Of a stretch of DNA of 64,000 bases, positions 51,300 through 60,225 are shown in pieces. Source of the stretch: Actinomadura sp. NAK00032. GTDB lineage: Bacteria > Actinomycetota > Actinomycetes > Streptosporangiales > Streptosporangiaceae. A model generated the notes under the pieces. That model saw nothing but the letters and a program-made list of their open reading frames with translations. It did no database searches and was not told the DNA's origin. The translations under genes were made by a program, and so were the position numbers. Location of the stretch: NCBI RefSeq assembly GCF_013364275.1, contig NZ_CP054932.1, positions 5,518,001-5,582,000 on the forward strand, in the 5' to 3' direction. How positions within the stretch are numbered: position 1 is the first letter of the stretch; every line of letters begins with the position of its first letter.

Positions 51300-52440
51300 C
51301 TAGTGTTCTGCGCCTGAAATCCGTTGTGTAAATCTATGCTGGGCCGATGGCGAGGACAGGACGGCCGAAGACGCCGTTTCGGTGACCGCGGCCGAGCGGG
51401 CGGAGTTGGAGCGTGGGGCGCGGGCGGCGACCTCGACGCAGGCGTATGCGTTGCGGTGCCGGATCGTGCTGGCGTGCGCCCAGCCGGGGGCGTTCCACAC
51501 GCATGTGGCCGCCGAGCTGGGCGTCTCACCGCCGACGGTGGCCAAGTGGCGTCGCCGGTTCATCGAGCACGGCCCGGCCGGGCTGGCCGATGAGCCCCGC
51601 CCCGGGCGTCCGCCCTCGATCCTGCTGGACAAGGTCCAGGAAGTGGTCACGCTCACGCTGGAGCAGACCCCGCCGGGCGCCACGCACTGGTCGAGGGCTT
51701 CGATGGCCGAACGCACCGGGCTGTCGCGTTCGACGATCGGGCGGATCTGGCGACGGTTCGATCTCAAACCGCACCGGGCCGACACCTTCAAGATCTCCAC
51801 CGACCCGCTGTTCGTGGAGAAGGTGGTGGACGTGGTCGGGCTCTACCACCATCCGCCCGAGCGGGCCGTGGTCCTGTGCGTGGACGAGAAATCGCAGATG
51901 CAGGCCCTGGACCGGTCACAGCCGGTGCTGCCGATGATGCCGGGCATGCCCGAACGGCGCACCCACGACTACGCCCGGCACGGAACCACCAGCCTGTTCG
52001 CCGCGTTCAACATCGCCGACGGCACCGTCATCACCGAACTGCACCGCCGGCACCGCGCGACCGAGTTCAAGAAATTCCTGGTCGCGATCGACAAGGCCGT
52101 GCCCGCCGAGTTGGAGGTGCACCTGGTCTGCGACAACCTGGCCACCCACAAGACACCGCTCGTCCACGAGTGGCTGGCCCGCCACCCCCGCTTCCACGTG
52201 CACTTCACCCCGACCGGGTCGTCCTGGCTCAACCAGGTCGAACGCTGGTTCGCCTACCTCACCACCCAGCTCACCCAACGCGGCGTCCACAAAAGCGTCC
52301 AAGCCCTCGAAGCCGACGTCCGCGCCTGGATCCAGCGGTGGAACACCGACCCCAAACCGTTCGTGTGGACCAAGACCGCCGAAGAGATCCTCGACTCCCT
52401 CGCCCGATATCTACAACGGATTTCAGGCGCAGAACACTAG
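51300..52440 (+). mobile_element. Intact IS630-family insertion sequence
   Basis: Perfect 28-bp terminal inverted repeats (left 51300-51327, CTAGTGTTCTGCGCCTGAAA and on; right 52413-52440) enclose one transposase gene. TA dinucleotides at the tips fit IS630/Tc1 targeting. Perfect ends and an intact gene suggest recent insertion. It interrupts the serine recombinase. Confidence 0.92.
51382..52440 (+). CDS. IS630-family transposase
   Basis: The 352-residue transposase has an N-terminal HTH pair (HVAAELGVSPPTVAKWRRRF), a second HTH (RTGLSRSTIGRIWRRFDLKP) and the DDE triad in VVLCVDEKSQ, VHLVCDNLATH and SSWLNQVERWF. The GTG at 51382 starts the continuous frame; an upstream ATG at 51347 (MARTGRPKTPF) is in another frame and meets a stop, so the N-terminus may be slightly shorter than usual or made by frameshifting. 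The stop codon lies in the right inverted repeat. Confidence 0.93.
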   Translation: MTAAERAELERGARAATSTQAYALRCRIVLACAQPGAFHTHVAAELGVSPPTVAKWRRRFIEHGPAGLADEPRPGRPPSILLDKVQEVVTLTLEQTPPGATHWSRASMAERTGLSRSTIGRIWRRFDLKPHRADTFKISTDPLFVEKVVDVVGLYHHPPERAVVLCVDEKSQMQALDRSQPVLPMMPGMPERRTHDYARHGTTSLFAAFNIADGTVITELHRRHRATEFKKFLVAIDKAVPAELEVHLVCDNLATHKTPLVHEWLARHPRFHVHFTPTGSSWLNQVERWFAYLTTQLTQRGVHKSVQALEADVRAWIQRWNTDPKPFVWTKTAEEILDSLARYLQRISGAEH

Positions 52441-53461
52441 GGCGTGTTTAAGAAGTGGTCTTGGTGAGGGCTCGGAGCCAGATGTCGATCACGGCCACCT
52501 CGATGGTGGCCTGGTAGCGGACGGCGAGCTTGTCATAGCGGGTCGCGACCGCCCGGTGCTGTTTCAGCAGGTTGATCCCGCACTCCACGGCATGGCGGAG
52601 CCGGTAGGCATCGGGGTCGAACACCGGCGGGCGCCCTCCGGCCGAACCCTTGGCCTTGCGGTGGGCCTGCTGATCGGCTTTCACCGGAATGGTGGCCGCG
52701 ATCCCGCGACGGCGCAGATGGGCGCGGTTGGCCCTGGAGGAGTACGCCTTGTCGGCCAGCACCCGGTCCGGGCGGGTGCGCGGCCGCCCGCGCCCGGACC
52801 GGGCGACCCGAACCCGCCCCAGCACCGGGACAAACTGCGGGCTGTCCCCGCGCTGCCCGGCGGTGATCAGCACGGACATCGGCTTGCGGCCCTGCTCACA
52901 CGCCAGATGGATCTTGGTGGTCCGGCCGCCGCGCGAGCGCCCCAGCCCGTGATCGGGCGGCTCGTCCCCGGTGGTTCGACCTGCCCGCTCACGTCGTGGC
53001 GGGCGCCCGCGGCGTGCTGGTGGGCCCGATTGATGGTCGAGTCCACCGAAACACTCCAGATGATCAGCCCGGCGGCGTCGGCGAAAGCCATCAGCTTCGC
53101 CCAGACCAGCGCCCAGACCCCGGCACGCTGAAAGCGGCGGAACAGGTGGTAGACCGACTGCCAGTGCCCGTACCGCTCGGGCACGTCACGCCACGGCGCA
53201 CCCACACGAGTCCGCCACCGGATGCCGTCCACCAGCTGCCGGCGTGACCACTTGGGTGGCCTACCCCGTCGTCCACCACGCGGCAGCAGCGGTTCCAGCC
53301 TCCGCCACTGCCGGTCGGTCAGGTCCTTGCGCGCTCCGATCGATACGCTGGGCACGAGGTCTCCGGTGTTGATGGTCTTCTTGGTCGTTGATCCATCTAC
53401 CGGAGACCTCACTCGTCTCCAGACGCGACATGCCGCCCGAACCAGACTTTCTAAACAGGGC
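52441..53461 (-). mobile_element. IS5-type insertion sequence at a CTAG target
   Basis: The element is flanked by CTAG on both sides (52437-52440 and 53462-53465), the target duplication typical of IS5. Imperfect terminal repeats are GGGCGTGTTTAAGAAG on the left and GGCCCTGTTTAGAAAG (complement) on the right. The left CTAG is the tip of the IS630 inverted repeat, so this element landed at the end of the earlier insertion. Confidence 0.82.
52448..53355 (-). CDS. IS5-family transposase in two overlapping frames
   Basis: The first frame starts at GTG 53355 (VPSVSIGARKDLTDRQWRRL) and runs to about 52985 (VSVDSTINRAHQHAAGARHD). The rest, beginning DEPPDHGLGRSRGGRTTKIH and including ADKAYSSRANRAHLRRRGI, is in a second frame ending at 52448. 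Many IS5 relatives make the full protein by programmed frameshifting; no classic A6G slippery site is visible at the switch, so inactivation is also possible. DDE residues are in both parts. Confidence 0.75.
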
Positions 53462-53465
53462 CTAG

Positions 53466-53842
53466 GTGTCCGGATCGGGGTCGGCATTTCGCGTGAAATG
53501 CCGCACAACAGGCCGGACACGTCCAAGGGGGCAGATCCCCGCGAGATGTCCGTGCCTGCGCGCCGGGCCGGAAGGAGAGGGCTTGCCTCCTCGAATGAGA
53601 GAGTTCACTGCGCGTCCGGGGCCGTCCTGCTGCTCCGTGTGAGGTGGTCGCCGACGCGGTGAGGCCCGCGGCGGGTCCAGCGGGCGGCGAAGCGGCCGGA
53701 GCCGGAGGTGACTCCGGGGACCTCTGGCCAGTGTCCTGCCCGCCTGGCCGGTTGGGGTCGGCCAGGCCGGGGGACGCCGACAGGATGCCGATCGCGGTGA
53801 CGTCATTGGCCCGCCCGGGCTATCCCGTAGCCCGCTACGGGA
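53466..53842. other. Region between IS cluster and catabolic operon, no gene recognised
   Basis: About 375 nt separate the IS5 target site from the end of the SDR gene. No coding frame, attachment site or continuation of the serine recombinase could be recognised. Confidence 0.45.
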
Positions 53843-54595
53843 TCAGCGGAGGGAGTTGCCTCCGTCGGCGGTGAGTGAGCGGCCCGTGATCCAGGCGGCC
53901 TTGTCGCCGCACAGGAACGAGATGACACCGGCGAGGTCTTCGGGGGTGCCGGCGCGGCCCAGCGGGGTGGCGCGGGCGGCGGCGGACAGGAGGCGCTCCG
54001 GGTCGGGGCTGATGTCGCGCAGCGCGTCCGTGGCCACCACGCCCCCGCTCACCAGGTTGACGCTGATGCCGTCGCGGCCGAGTTCCACCGCGAGGTAGCG
54101 GACGACGGACTCGGCCGCGGCCATGGCGGCGGCGATCGCGGCGTAGCCGGGGACGTGCCTGCTCGTCCCGGTGCTCACGGTCGTCACGACGCGGCCCCCG
54201 CCGGTCAGGTGCGGGCGTGCCGCCGCCACCAGGGCGAGGAGGGAGCCGACGCGGGTGGCGAACATCTGCTCGTAGGTGTGCCAGGGCGTGTCGAGGGCCT
54301 TTCCCAGTGCCGGCGAGGTCGCGCCGAAGCCTGTGGCGTTGGAGATGACGGCTCGCACGGGGCCGAGGCGTTCACCCGCGGTGCGCACGAACTCCGCGCA
54401 TTGGTCCCGGTCCGCGACGTCCAGCGCGAAGGCGGCGGCGTGCCCACCGTTGCGGTGGATCTCATCGACGACTTCGGCGGCGGAGTCGGCGTTCCGGTGG
54501 TAGCCGACCGCCACGGCGTAGCCGTCGTGCGCGAGCGCGAGCGCGGCCGCGCGGCCGATGCCGCGGCCGGCGCCGGTGATGACGGCGGTCTTCAT
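53843..54595 (-). CDS. Short-chain dehydrogenase/reductase-like protein lacking the catalytic lysine
   Basis: The 250-residue SDR fold has the NAD(P) motif TGAGRGIG and the NNAG-equivalent ISNATG. The active-site region reads STGTSRHVPGYAAIAAAMAAAES: serine and tyrosine are present, but the lysine expected four (or seven) residues after Tyr is replaced by Ala/Met. The enzyme may be altered in mechanism or inactive as a reductase. It is the last gene of the eight-gene operon; its ATG overlaps the preceding stop (ATGA at 54592-54595). Confidence 0.85.
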   Translation of the reverse strand: MKTAVITGAGRGIGRAAALALAHDGYAVAVGYHRNADSAAEVVDEIHRNGGHAAAFALDVADRDQCAEFVRTAGERLGPVRAVISNATGFGATSPALGKALDTPWHTYEQMFATRVGSLLALVAAARPHLTGGGRVVTTVSTGTSRHVPGYAAIAAAMAAAESVVRYLAVELGRDGISVNLVSGGVVATDALRDISPDPERLLSAAARATPLGRAGTPEDLAGVISFLCGDKAAWITGRSLTADGGNSLR

Positions 54596-55386
54596 CGGCG
54601 GTCCCCGAAGGTGATGCGGTCGTCGTCGGCCGCCTCGGCGTAACGGCGCCGCGCGTCCTGCTGGAGTTCCCGGGACTCGGGGCCGGCGAGCCGCTCCGCG
54701 AAGAGCCCGGCCTCAAGGCGGAGACCTTCGGTGAGCGGCAGCCGGGAGCCCTCGACCAGGGCGCGTTTCGCCGCGGCGAGCGCGGCGGCGGGACGGGACG
54801 CCATGCGGCGGGCCAGTCGCGATGCCTCCGCCTGGAAGACGGGGGTGGGGAGTACCCGCTCGACGATTCCGGCCGTCCCGGCCTGTTCGGCGGTGAGGAC
54901 GTCACCGGACAGGACGACATCGGCGGCTCGGCCCGGGCCGATCAGCCTGGCGAGGCGCTGGGTGCCGCCTGCCCCGGGAATGATGCCGAGCGCGGTCTCC
55001 AGAAGGCTGAAGTGGGCGTCGGCCGAGGCCCAGCGCAGCGTACAGGCCAGGGACAGTTCGAGGCCGCCGCCCCACGCCTGGCCGTCGATCGCGGCGATCA
55101 CCGGCTGCGGGAGGCGCTCGATGCGCCGCATCGCGGTGTACCAGATCCTGGCCCGCGGCACCGGTCCCCGCGACAGTTCGGCGAGTTCGTCCAGGTCTGC
55201 GTGTGCGACGAAGTAGCCGGGGACGCCGCTGGTGAGCATCACGACACTGATGTCCGGGTCGGTCTCCAGCCGGACGAGTTCCGCGTCCAGTTCTTCGAGC
55301 GCGGCGAAGGTGAGGAAGTTGCGCGGCGGGTTGCGGTAGGTGAGGACGGCGACGCCGTCGCCGTCCTCCCGGGTCCACATCGTCAT
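54592..55386 (-). CDS. Enoyl-CoA hydratase/isomerase family protein
   Basis: The 264-residue crotonase has the oxyanion-hole regions VAHADLDELAEL (residues about 56-67) and DGQAWGGGLELSLACTLRWA, and the GIIPGAGGTQRLARLIG segment whose Gly-Ala-Gly-Gly is typical. It hydrates, isomerises or cleaves acyl-CoA substrates. AAGGA precedes ATG 55386, one base after the alpha/beta hydrolase stop. The stop overlaps the SDR start. Confidence 0.9.
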   Translation of the reverse strand: MTMWTREDGDGVAVLTYRNPPRNFLTFAALEELDAELVRLETDPDISVVMLTSGVPGYFVAHADLDELAELSRGPVPRARIWYTAMRRIERLPQPVIAAIDGQAWGGGLELSLACTLRWASADAHFSLLETALGIIPGAGGTQRLARLIGPGRAADVVLSGDVLTAEQAGTAGIVERVLPTPVFQAEASRLARRMASRPAAALAAAKRALVEGSRLPLTEGLRLEAGLFAERLAGPESRELQQDARRRYAEAADDDRITFGDRR

Positions 55387-55387
55387 G

Positions 55388-56203
55388 TCAGTCCTTGCGT
55401 GAGTCGAGTCCGTGCTCGGCGAGGAAGCGCAGCACGGCGTCATTGAAGAATTCGGGGTTGTCCTGGTTGGCCAGGTGGGCGGCGTCCGGGACGACGAGGT
55501 ACCGCGCCAGCGGGTCCCGGCGTTCCCAGACGGGCATGGCGGTGCGGAAGTTGCCGAGCCGATCGTGTTCGCCGTGCAGCAGCAGTTCGGGTACTTCGAT
55601 CCGGTACGCGGGCTCGGGGCGGAGGGCACCGACCAGGCTCGCCATGACCGCGACCATGTCCGGGTGCGACATCCTGCTCGCGGTGTCGCGCACGTACTCG
55701 CGGACGCGGGGCTCCCGGGCGGACGCCTTGGCCTCCTGGCGGATCAGGGCCTTGCGCGGGTACCAGGGCAGCATGCGGACGACCGCCGCGGCCTGGAGCC
55801 GCTCCCGGCGTGACAGCGGCAGGGTGTTCCCGGCGCAGCCCAGCGCGACCAGAGCCGAAACCCTGTCGGGGTGGTGGTAGACGATCTCCTGGGAGAGGTT
55901 GCCTCCCATCGACTGGCCGACGAGGACGGTCCGGTCGAGGTCCTCCCGATCGAGGATCGCGAGCAGGTCTTCCATGGCAGCGTTCAGGGACCACGCGGCC
56001 CCGTTGGGGATGGAGCGGCCGTGTCCCCGGACGTCCCACAGGAGGATCCGGTGCCGGGCGGCGAACCTCTCGATCTGCGGTTCCCACGTGCGGTGGTCGA
56101 GGGTGGCGCCGTGGGTGAAGACGATCGGGGGTCCGCCGCCCGGGCCGCCGGTCCAGTAGTGGATCTCGCAGCCGGTGCGTTGGACGGTCCGGTGCCGCAG
56201 CAT
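55388..56203 (-). CDS. Alpha/beta hydrolase
   Basis: The 271-residue hydrolase has the oxyanion HG (FTHGATLDHRTW), nucleophile elbow VGQSMGGNLS, acid in HGEHDRLGN and catalytic histidine in DAAHLANQDNP. It resembles 3-oxoadipate enol-lactonase and C-C bond hydrolases. Substrate cannot be decided. ATG 56203 overlaps by one base the stop of the CocE-type gene (TGATG); a TTG one codon earlier is less likely. Confidence 0.9.
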   Translation of the reverse strand: MLRHRTVQRTGCEIHYWTGGPGGGPPIVFTHGATLDHRTWEPQIERFAARHRILLWDVRGHGRSIPNGAAWSLNAAMEDLLAILDREDLDRTVLVGQSMGGNLSQEIVYHHPDRVSALVALGCAGNTLPLSRRERLQAAAVVRMLPWYPRKALIRQEAKASAREPRVREYVRDTASRMSHPDMVAVMASLVGALRPEPAYRIEVPELLLHGEHDRLGNFRTAMPVWERRDPLARYLVVPDAAHLANQDNPEFFNDAVLRFLAEHGLDSRKD

Positions 56204-57870
56204 CAAGGCTCTGCCTCGTCGCCCAAGAGGAGGACCGACGCGCCGTAGTGGACGCTCTGGGTGGACGGTGCGCCGGGTCCGGCCGTGGCGATCGGCTCCC
56301 CGTCGCCCTGATTGCGGTCGAAGTGCGGGAAGTTGCTGCTGGACAGCAGCAGGCCGATGCAGTGGCCCTCGCTGAATCGCTGGGCTGTATGTCCGAGGTC
56401 GATCTCCAGATGAAGCGGTTCTCCGCGCGGCACGGTGGTGCCCGGGCCGTCGCGGTGGCTCAGCCGGACCATTCCTTCACAGACCGGCAGCAGCCGTCCG
56501 TCCGGTAGCCGGTCCACCAGGCGGGCCATCACGTCGGCGTCCGCGGCGTCGGTGGCGAAGGAGAGCCGCAGCCGCACCCGGCCGGTGACGTCGGTGTCCT
56601 CGTCGAGCGGCTCACTGAGATAGAGCAGGACGTCAGGTCTCGCGGCGATTCGGCCGAGGTCCAGCGGCCCGGGGGCGAGGCGGCCGAGGTGCAGGACGCG
56701 GCCGCCGCGGCTCGGGACCGGGTCGGCCGGGTCGTGGACGTAGCCGTCGGGTTCTGCCGGGCCCGGGTCGGGCACGGCGGTCAGCCTGCCGAGCGGTCCG
56801 CCCGCGACCGCGGGACCGGTCAGGTACAGGGCATGGCCGGCAGTGTCCACGGGGGGCCACCGCTCGGCGGTGCGCCATTCGTCCGCGCCCATCAGGAAGT
56901 ACAGGACGGGGGCGGATTCGCCCGGCCCGTCCAGGCAGCGGCGGAAGAAGTCCAGGTGCCGGGCGGGGAGCCGCGCGGCGGCCGCCGAGGCCGCGACGCC
57001 GAAGTTCACCTCGCCCTGCAGATGGGTCAGGGCGCCAGTGTGCGCCCAGGGCCCGACGATCAGCTCGTGCCGCAGGTCCGGGCGCAGCCGCCGCATCTCC
57101 AGGTGGCCGCGGATGGTCGCGGTGGCGTAGACGTCGTACCAGCCGGTCACCGACAGGACCGGCACCTCGACGGCCGCGTGGTCCCAGTCGGGCAGGGCCC
57201 GGACGCGGCCGTCCAGCAGGTCGCCGATCCGGATCGGGAATCCGGGCAGGTCCAGTTCCGGCATGTCGGCGAGCGGGAGCCGCCGCATCGCCCGCTCCGG
57301 GTCGTGGATCAGCGACGCGACCTTCGCGACGAGCGCAGGGTCGGCGTCCGGCCCTTGCCGGCCCAGCCAGTCGGCCGCCATGTAGGCCAGCCACCCGACC
57401 AGGTGGTCGAGCCGCAGCGCGCCGCCGGTGTCGCGGACGTCCGCCGCCGCGCCGGTCGTCATGGCCGGGGCGATGCCCCGCAGGTGCGGCGGACGCTCCG
57501 CCGCGCCGAGCCAGGCGACGATGCCGAGGTAGGACGTGCCCGCGAGGAACACGTTGCCGTCGCACCAGGGCTGCGCCGCCGCCCACTCCACGGTGTCGTA
57601 GGTGTCCTCGGCCTCCTGCTCCCACATGACGGCCTGCCACTCGCCGCCGGAGTCGAAGCGGCCGCGGGTGTCCTGCACCAGGGCGGCGAACCCCCCGGCC
57701 AGGCAGTGCTGGGGGTGCAGCGTGTCGGAGCTGATCTGCCGCCGCCCGTACGGCGTCCGGAAGATCACGGCCGGGGCCGGAGACGGGGGCCGCCACAGGT
57801 CGCCGCGCAGCAGCACGCCGTCCCGCATCGGGGTTTCGACGCCGCCCTCGATGCGTCCCAGTTCCGTCAT
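56203..57870 (-). CDS. CocE/NonD family hydrolase
   Basis: The 555-residue protein resembles cocaine esterase and X-prolyl dipeptidyl aminopeptidase S15-type hydrolases. Nucleophile Ser lies in FLAGTSYLGI (about residue 113), with VQDTRGRFDSGGEW upstream, an acid near SVTGWYDVYATA and a C-terminal jelly-roll (LYLSEPLDEDTDVTGRVRL). These enzymes cut esters or amides. ATG 57870 overlaps the upstream SDR stop (ATGA). Confidence 0.9.
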   Translation of the reverse strand: MTELGRIEGGVETPMRDGVLLRGDLWRPPSPAPAVIFRTPYGRRQISSDTLHPQHCLAGGFAALVQDTRGRFDSGGEWQAVMWEQEAEDTYDTVEWAAAQPWCDGNVFLAGTSYLGIVAWLGAAERPPHLRGIAPAMTTGAAADVRDTGGALRLDHLVGWLAYMAADWLGRQGPDADPALVAKVASLIHDPERAMRRLPLADMPELDLPGFPIRIGDLLDGRVRALPDWDHAAVEVPVLSVTGWYDVYATATIRGHLEMRRLRPDLRHELIVGPWAHTGALTHLQGEVNFGVAASAAAARLPARHLDFFRRCLDGPGESAPVLYFLMGADEWRTAERWPPVDTAGHALYLTGPAVAGGPLGRLTAVPDPGPAEPDGYVHDPADPVPSRGGRVLHLGRLAPGPLDLGRIAARPDVLLYLSEPLDEDTDVTGRVRLRLSFATDAADADVMARLVDRLPDGRLLPVCEGMVRLSHRDGPGTTVPRGEPLHLEIDLGHTAQRFSEGHCIGLLLSSSNFPHFDRNQGDGEPIATAGPGAPSTQSVHYGASVLLLGDEAEP

Positions 57871-58646
57871 CGCACCGCCTTCAGGGTGAGCATCGTCCGG
57901 GCCATCTCGTTCCATCCGGCGGTCGCGCCGCCGTCCACGGTGAGGGCGCAGCCGGTGAGGAAGGAACTGCCGGGCAGCGCGGCGAACACCGCGGCGCGGG
58001 CCTGCTCCTCGGGGGCGGCCAGCCGTCCGGCGGAGGTGGTCGCGGCGAGGGAGTCGCGGAGCGGGCCGGGCGGCCACAGCTCGTCCACCATGCCGGTGTG
58101 CGTCGGCCCGGTGACCAGGGCCACCGCGCGGATCCCCTGCGCGCCGTAGTCGACGGCGACCGACTGCGCAAGGCCGATGAGGGCGTGCTTGGCCATGTTG
58201 TAGACCGGGGAGCGTGGTGTCGCCGCCACCCCGCACATCGAGGACGTGAACACGAACACGCCGCCGTCCGCGCGCATGTGCCCCACGGCGGAGCGCACGA
58301 GGTAGAAGTTGGCGTCGCAGCACACGCCCATCACCTTGCGGTAGTCGGCGTCGGTGAGGCTGTGCGGGCGGCCGGGTACGTTGACGCCTGCGTTGCCGTG
58401 GACGACGTCCAGCCGGCCGTGCCGGGCGACCACCCCTTCGACGACCTCGGCGACCTGGGCGGGATCGGAGACGTCCGCCTGGACGATCCCCTCGCCCGCG
58501 GTCAGGTCCACGCCGACGACCTCGGCGCCCACGGCCCGGAAGAGCCGCATCGAGGCCGCACCGATCCCGCTCGCCGCGCCGGTGATCAGGACGACCCTGC
58601 CGTCGAGTCGGCCGAAGACGTCGCCGTCCGTCGTGGTCTTGGTCAT
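57867..58646 (-). CDS. Short-chain dehydrogenase/reductase
   Basis: The 259-residue SDR has TGAASGIG, HGNAGVN in place of NNAG, the catalytic Ser in FTSSMCG and Tyr/Lys in SPVYNMAKHAL, so it should be active. It oxidises or reduces a hydroxyl/keto group, possibly a hydroxyacyl-CoA. GAGG precedes ATG 58646. The next upstream gene ends 11 nt before. Confidence 0.9.
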   Translation of the reverse strand: MTKTTTDGDVFGRLDGRVVLITGAASGIGAASMRLFRAVGAEVVGVDLTAGEGIVQADVSDPAQVAEVVEGVVARHGRLDVVHGNAGVNVPGRPHSLTDADYRKVMGVCCDANFYLVRSAVGHMRADGGVFVFTSSMCGVAATPRSPVYNMAKHALIGLAQSVAVDYGAQGIRAVALVTGPTHTGMVDELWPPGPLRDSLAATTSAGRLAAPEEQARAAVFAALPGSSFLTGCALTVDGGATAGWNEMARTMLTLKAVR

Positions 58647-58657
58647 GGTGTGCCTCC

Positions 58658-59485
58658 TCAGCGGCCGGTGAACTCGGGGTCGCGCTTCTCCACGAAGGCG
58701 CGCGCACCTTCGACCGCGTCATGGACTTCCCTGTTGGTGCGGATGTGGAAGCCGTTCTGGACGCGGAGCGCCTGCTCCAGCGGCTGCCCGTACACCCGTT
58801 CGCGCAGCTGCTTGTAGAGCCCGATCGCGCGGGTCGGGCCGGCCGCGAGGCGCCGTGCCTCGGCGAGCACCGCGTCCCGCAGGTCCTCCGGGGGGACGAC
58901 CCGGGTGTAGATGCCGAGGCGCTCGGCGTCGGCGGCGTCGAGCAGCCCCCCGGACAGGTAGATCTCGGTCGCCTTCGCGGCCCCGACGATACGGGCCAGC
59001 ATCACGGCGGTGCCGGTCTGCGCCACGTTCACCAGGCAGCTGCCGATCCGGGCCGTGCCCGAGGCGATACGCAGGTCGGCGGCGCAGGCCAGCTCGGTGC
59101 CGGCCCCGGCCGCGGGGCCGTTGACCGCAGCGATGACCGGCTGCGGTGCCGTGACGATCGCCTCGACGATCCGCAGGTACACCGGGTCGGCGGTGTCACC
59201 GAGCACCGGCGAGTGCCCGCGCTCCCCGGCGATGTGCTCGTCCACCGCGCCGAGGTCGTCCCCGCCGCAGAAGGCGCTGCCCGCGCCGGTCAGCACCACG
59301 ACCCGCGCCCGCGGATCGGTCTCGGCGCGCTCCAGTGCCCGCAGCAGCTCCTCGCCCAGCGCGCGGTCGAGCGCGTTGCGCCGGGCCGGGCGGTTCATGG
59401 TCAGCCACAGCACCCCCGGCGCCGGCCGCGAGACCAGCAGGACCCCGCCGGTTCCGGACGCCGTGCTCCCCTGCCCGTGCGTCAT
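58658..59485 (-). CDS. Enoyl-CoA hydratase/isomerase family protein
   Basis: The 275-residue crotonase shows GAGSAFCGGDDLGAVDEHIA (oxyanion region 1) and NGPAAGAGTELACAADLRIA (region 2), typical of enoyl-CoA hydratases and isomerases. It is distinct from the second crotonase of the operon at 54592. ATG 59485 overlaps the stop of the next upstream SDR (59482). Acyl-CoA substrate unknown. Confidence 0.9.
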   Translation of the reverse strand: MTHGQGSTASGTGGVLLVSRPAPGVLWLTMNRPARRNALDRALGEELLRALERAETDPRARVVVLTGAGSAFCGGDDLGAVDEHIAGERGHSPVLGDTADPVYLRIVEAIVTAPQPVIAAVNGPAAGAGTELACAADLRIASGTARIGSCLVNVAQTGTAVMLARIVGAAKATEIYLSGGLLDAADAERLGIYTRVVPPEDLRDAVLAEARRLAAGPTRAIGLYKQLRERVYGQPLEQALRVQNGFHIRTNREVHDAVEGARAFVEKRDPEFTGR

Positions 59486-60225
59486 GCTCTGACCATCCCT
59501 CCATCGACGAACAATGCTTGGCCGGTCACGTAACCGGCGCTCGTTCCCAGCAGCCACACGACCGCGGCGGCGACCTCCTCCGGGTACCCGCAGCGGCCGA
59601 GCGGCAGCCGCGCGGCGACCTTCTCCGCCAGCCCGCGGAGCCCGCTCTCATCGAGCATCGGGGTGTCGATGAAGCCGGGGCACACGGCGTTCGCGCGGAC
59701 GCCGAGCGGGCCCAGTTCGACGGCGAGCGACCGGGTCAGGCTCAGCAGCCCGCCCTTGCTCGCGTCGTAGGCGGCCTGCCCGGCGAACCCGGTCACCGCG
59801 ATCGAGCAGACGTTGACGACGGCGGCGCCCGGCTGCCCGGCGAGGGCGGGGGCCGCCTCGCGGGCCAGCCGGAACGGCGCCGACAGATTGATCTCCAGGA
59901 CGCGCGTCCAGTCGGCGGTGCGGTGCTCGCCCAGCGCCGCGCGGTGCTCCACGCCCGCGTTGTTGACCAGGCCGTCGAGGCCGCCGAGCCGCTCGGCCGC
60001 GCGGGCGACGAGCCGCCGCGGCGCGCCGTCCCCGGTCAGGTCGAGCGGCATCGTGTGCAGCCGGCCCTCCACGACCTCGTCGCCGAACCGCCGTTCCAGG
60101 CGGCGGCACCCGGCCGCGTCGACGTCGGTCGCCAGCACCCGCGCGCCGTGCGTGAGCAGTTCGGCGACCAGCGACGTGCCGATGCCCCCGGCGGCGCCGG
60201 TGACCAGGATTCGGCGGCCCTTCAC
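59482..60225 (-). CDS. Short-chain dehydrogenase/reductase
   Basis: The 247-residue SDR begins VKGRRILVTGAAGGIGTSLV, has VNNAGVE, Ser in VCSIAVTG, and YDASKGG with intact Tyr/Lys; the end TGQALFVDGGM is typical. It is the third SDR of the operon and resembles 3-oxoacyl reductase types. The GTG start at 60225 overlaps the amidohydrolase stop (GTGA). Confidence 0.9.
   Translation of the reverse strand: MKGRRILVTGAAGGIGTSLVAELLTHGARVLATDVDAAGCRRLERRFGDEVVEGRLHTMPLDLTGDGAPRRLVARAAERLGGLDGLVNNAGVEHRAALGEHRTADWTRVLEINLSAPFRLAREAAPALAGQPGAAVVNVCSIAVTGFAGQAAYDASKGGLLSLTRSLAVELGPLGVRANAVCPGFIDTPMLDESGLRGLAEKVAARLPLGRCGYPEEVAAAVVWLLGTSAGYVTGQALFVDGGMVRA

Noticed and set aside
53465..53842. Possible continuation of the serine recombinase N-terminus beyond the IS elements
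   Set aside because: Translating the minus strand across the restored target site gives no resolvase motif (no YxRxS or catalytic serine region).
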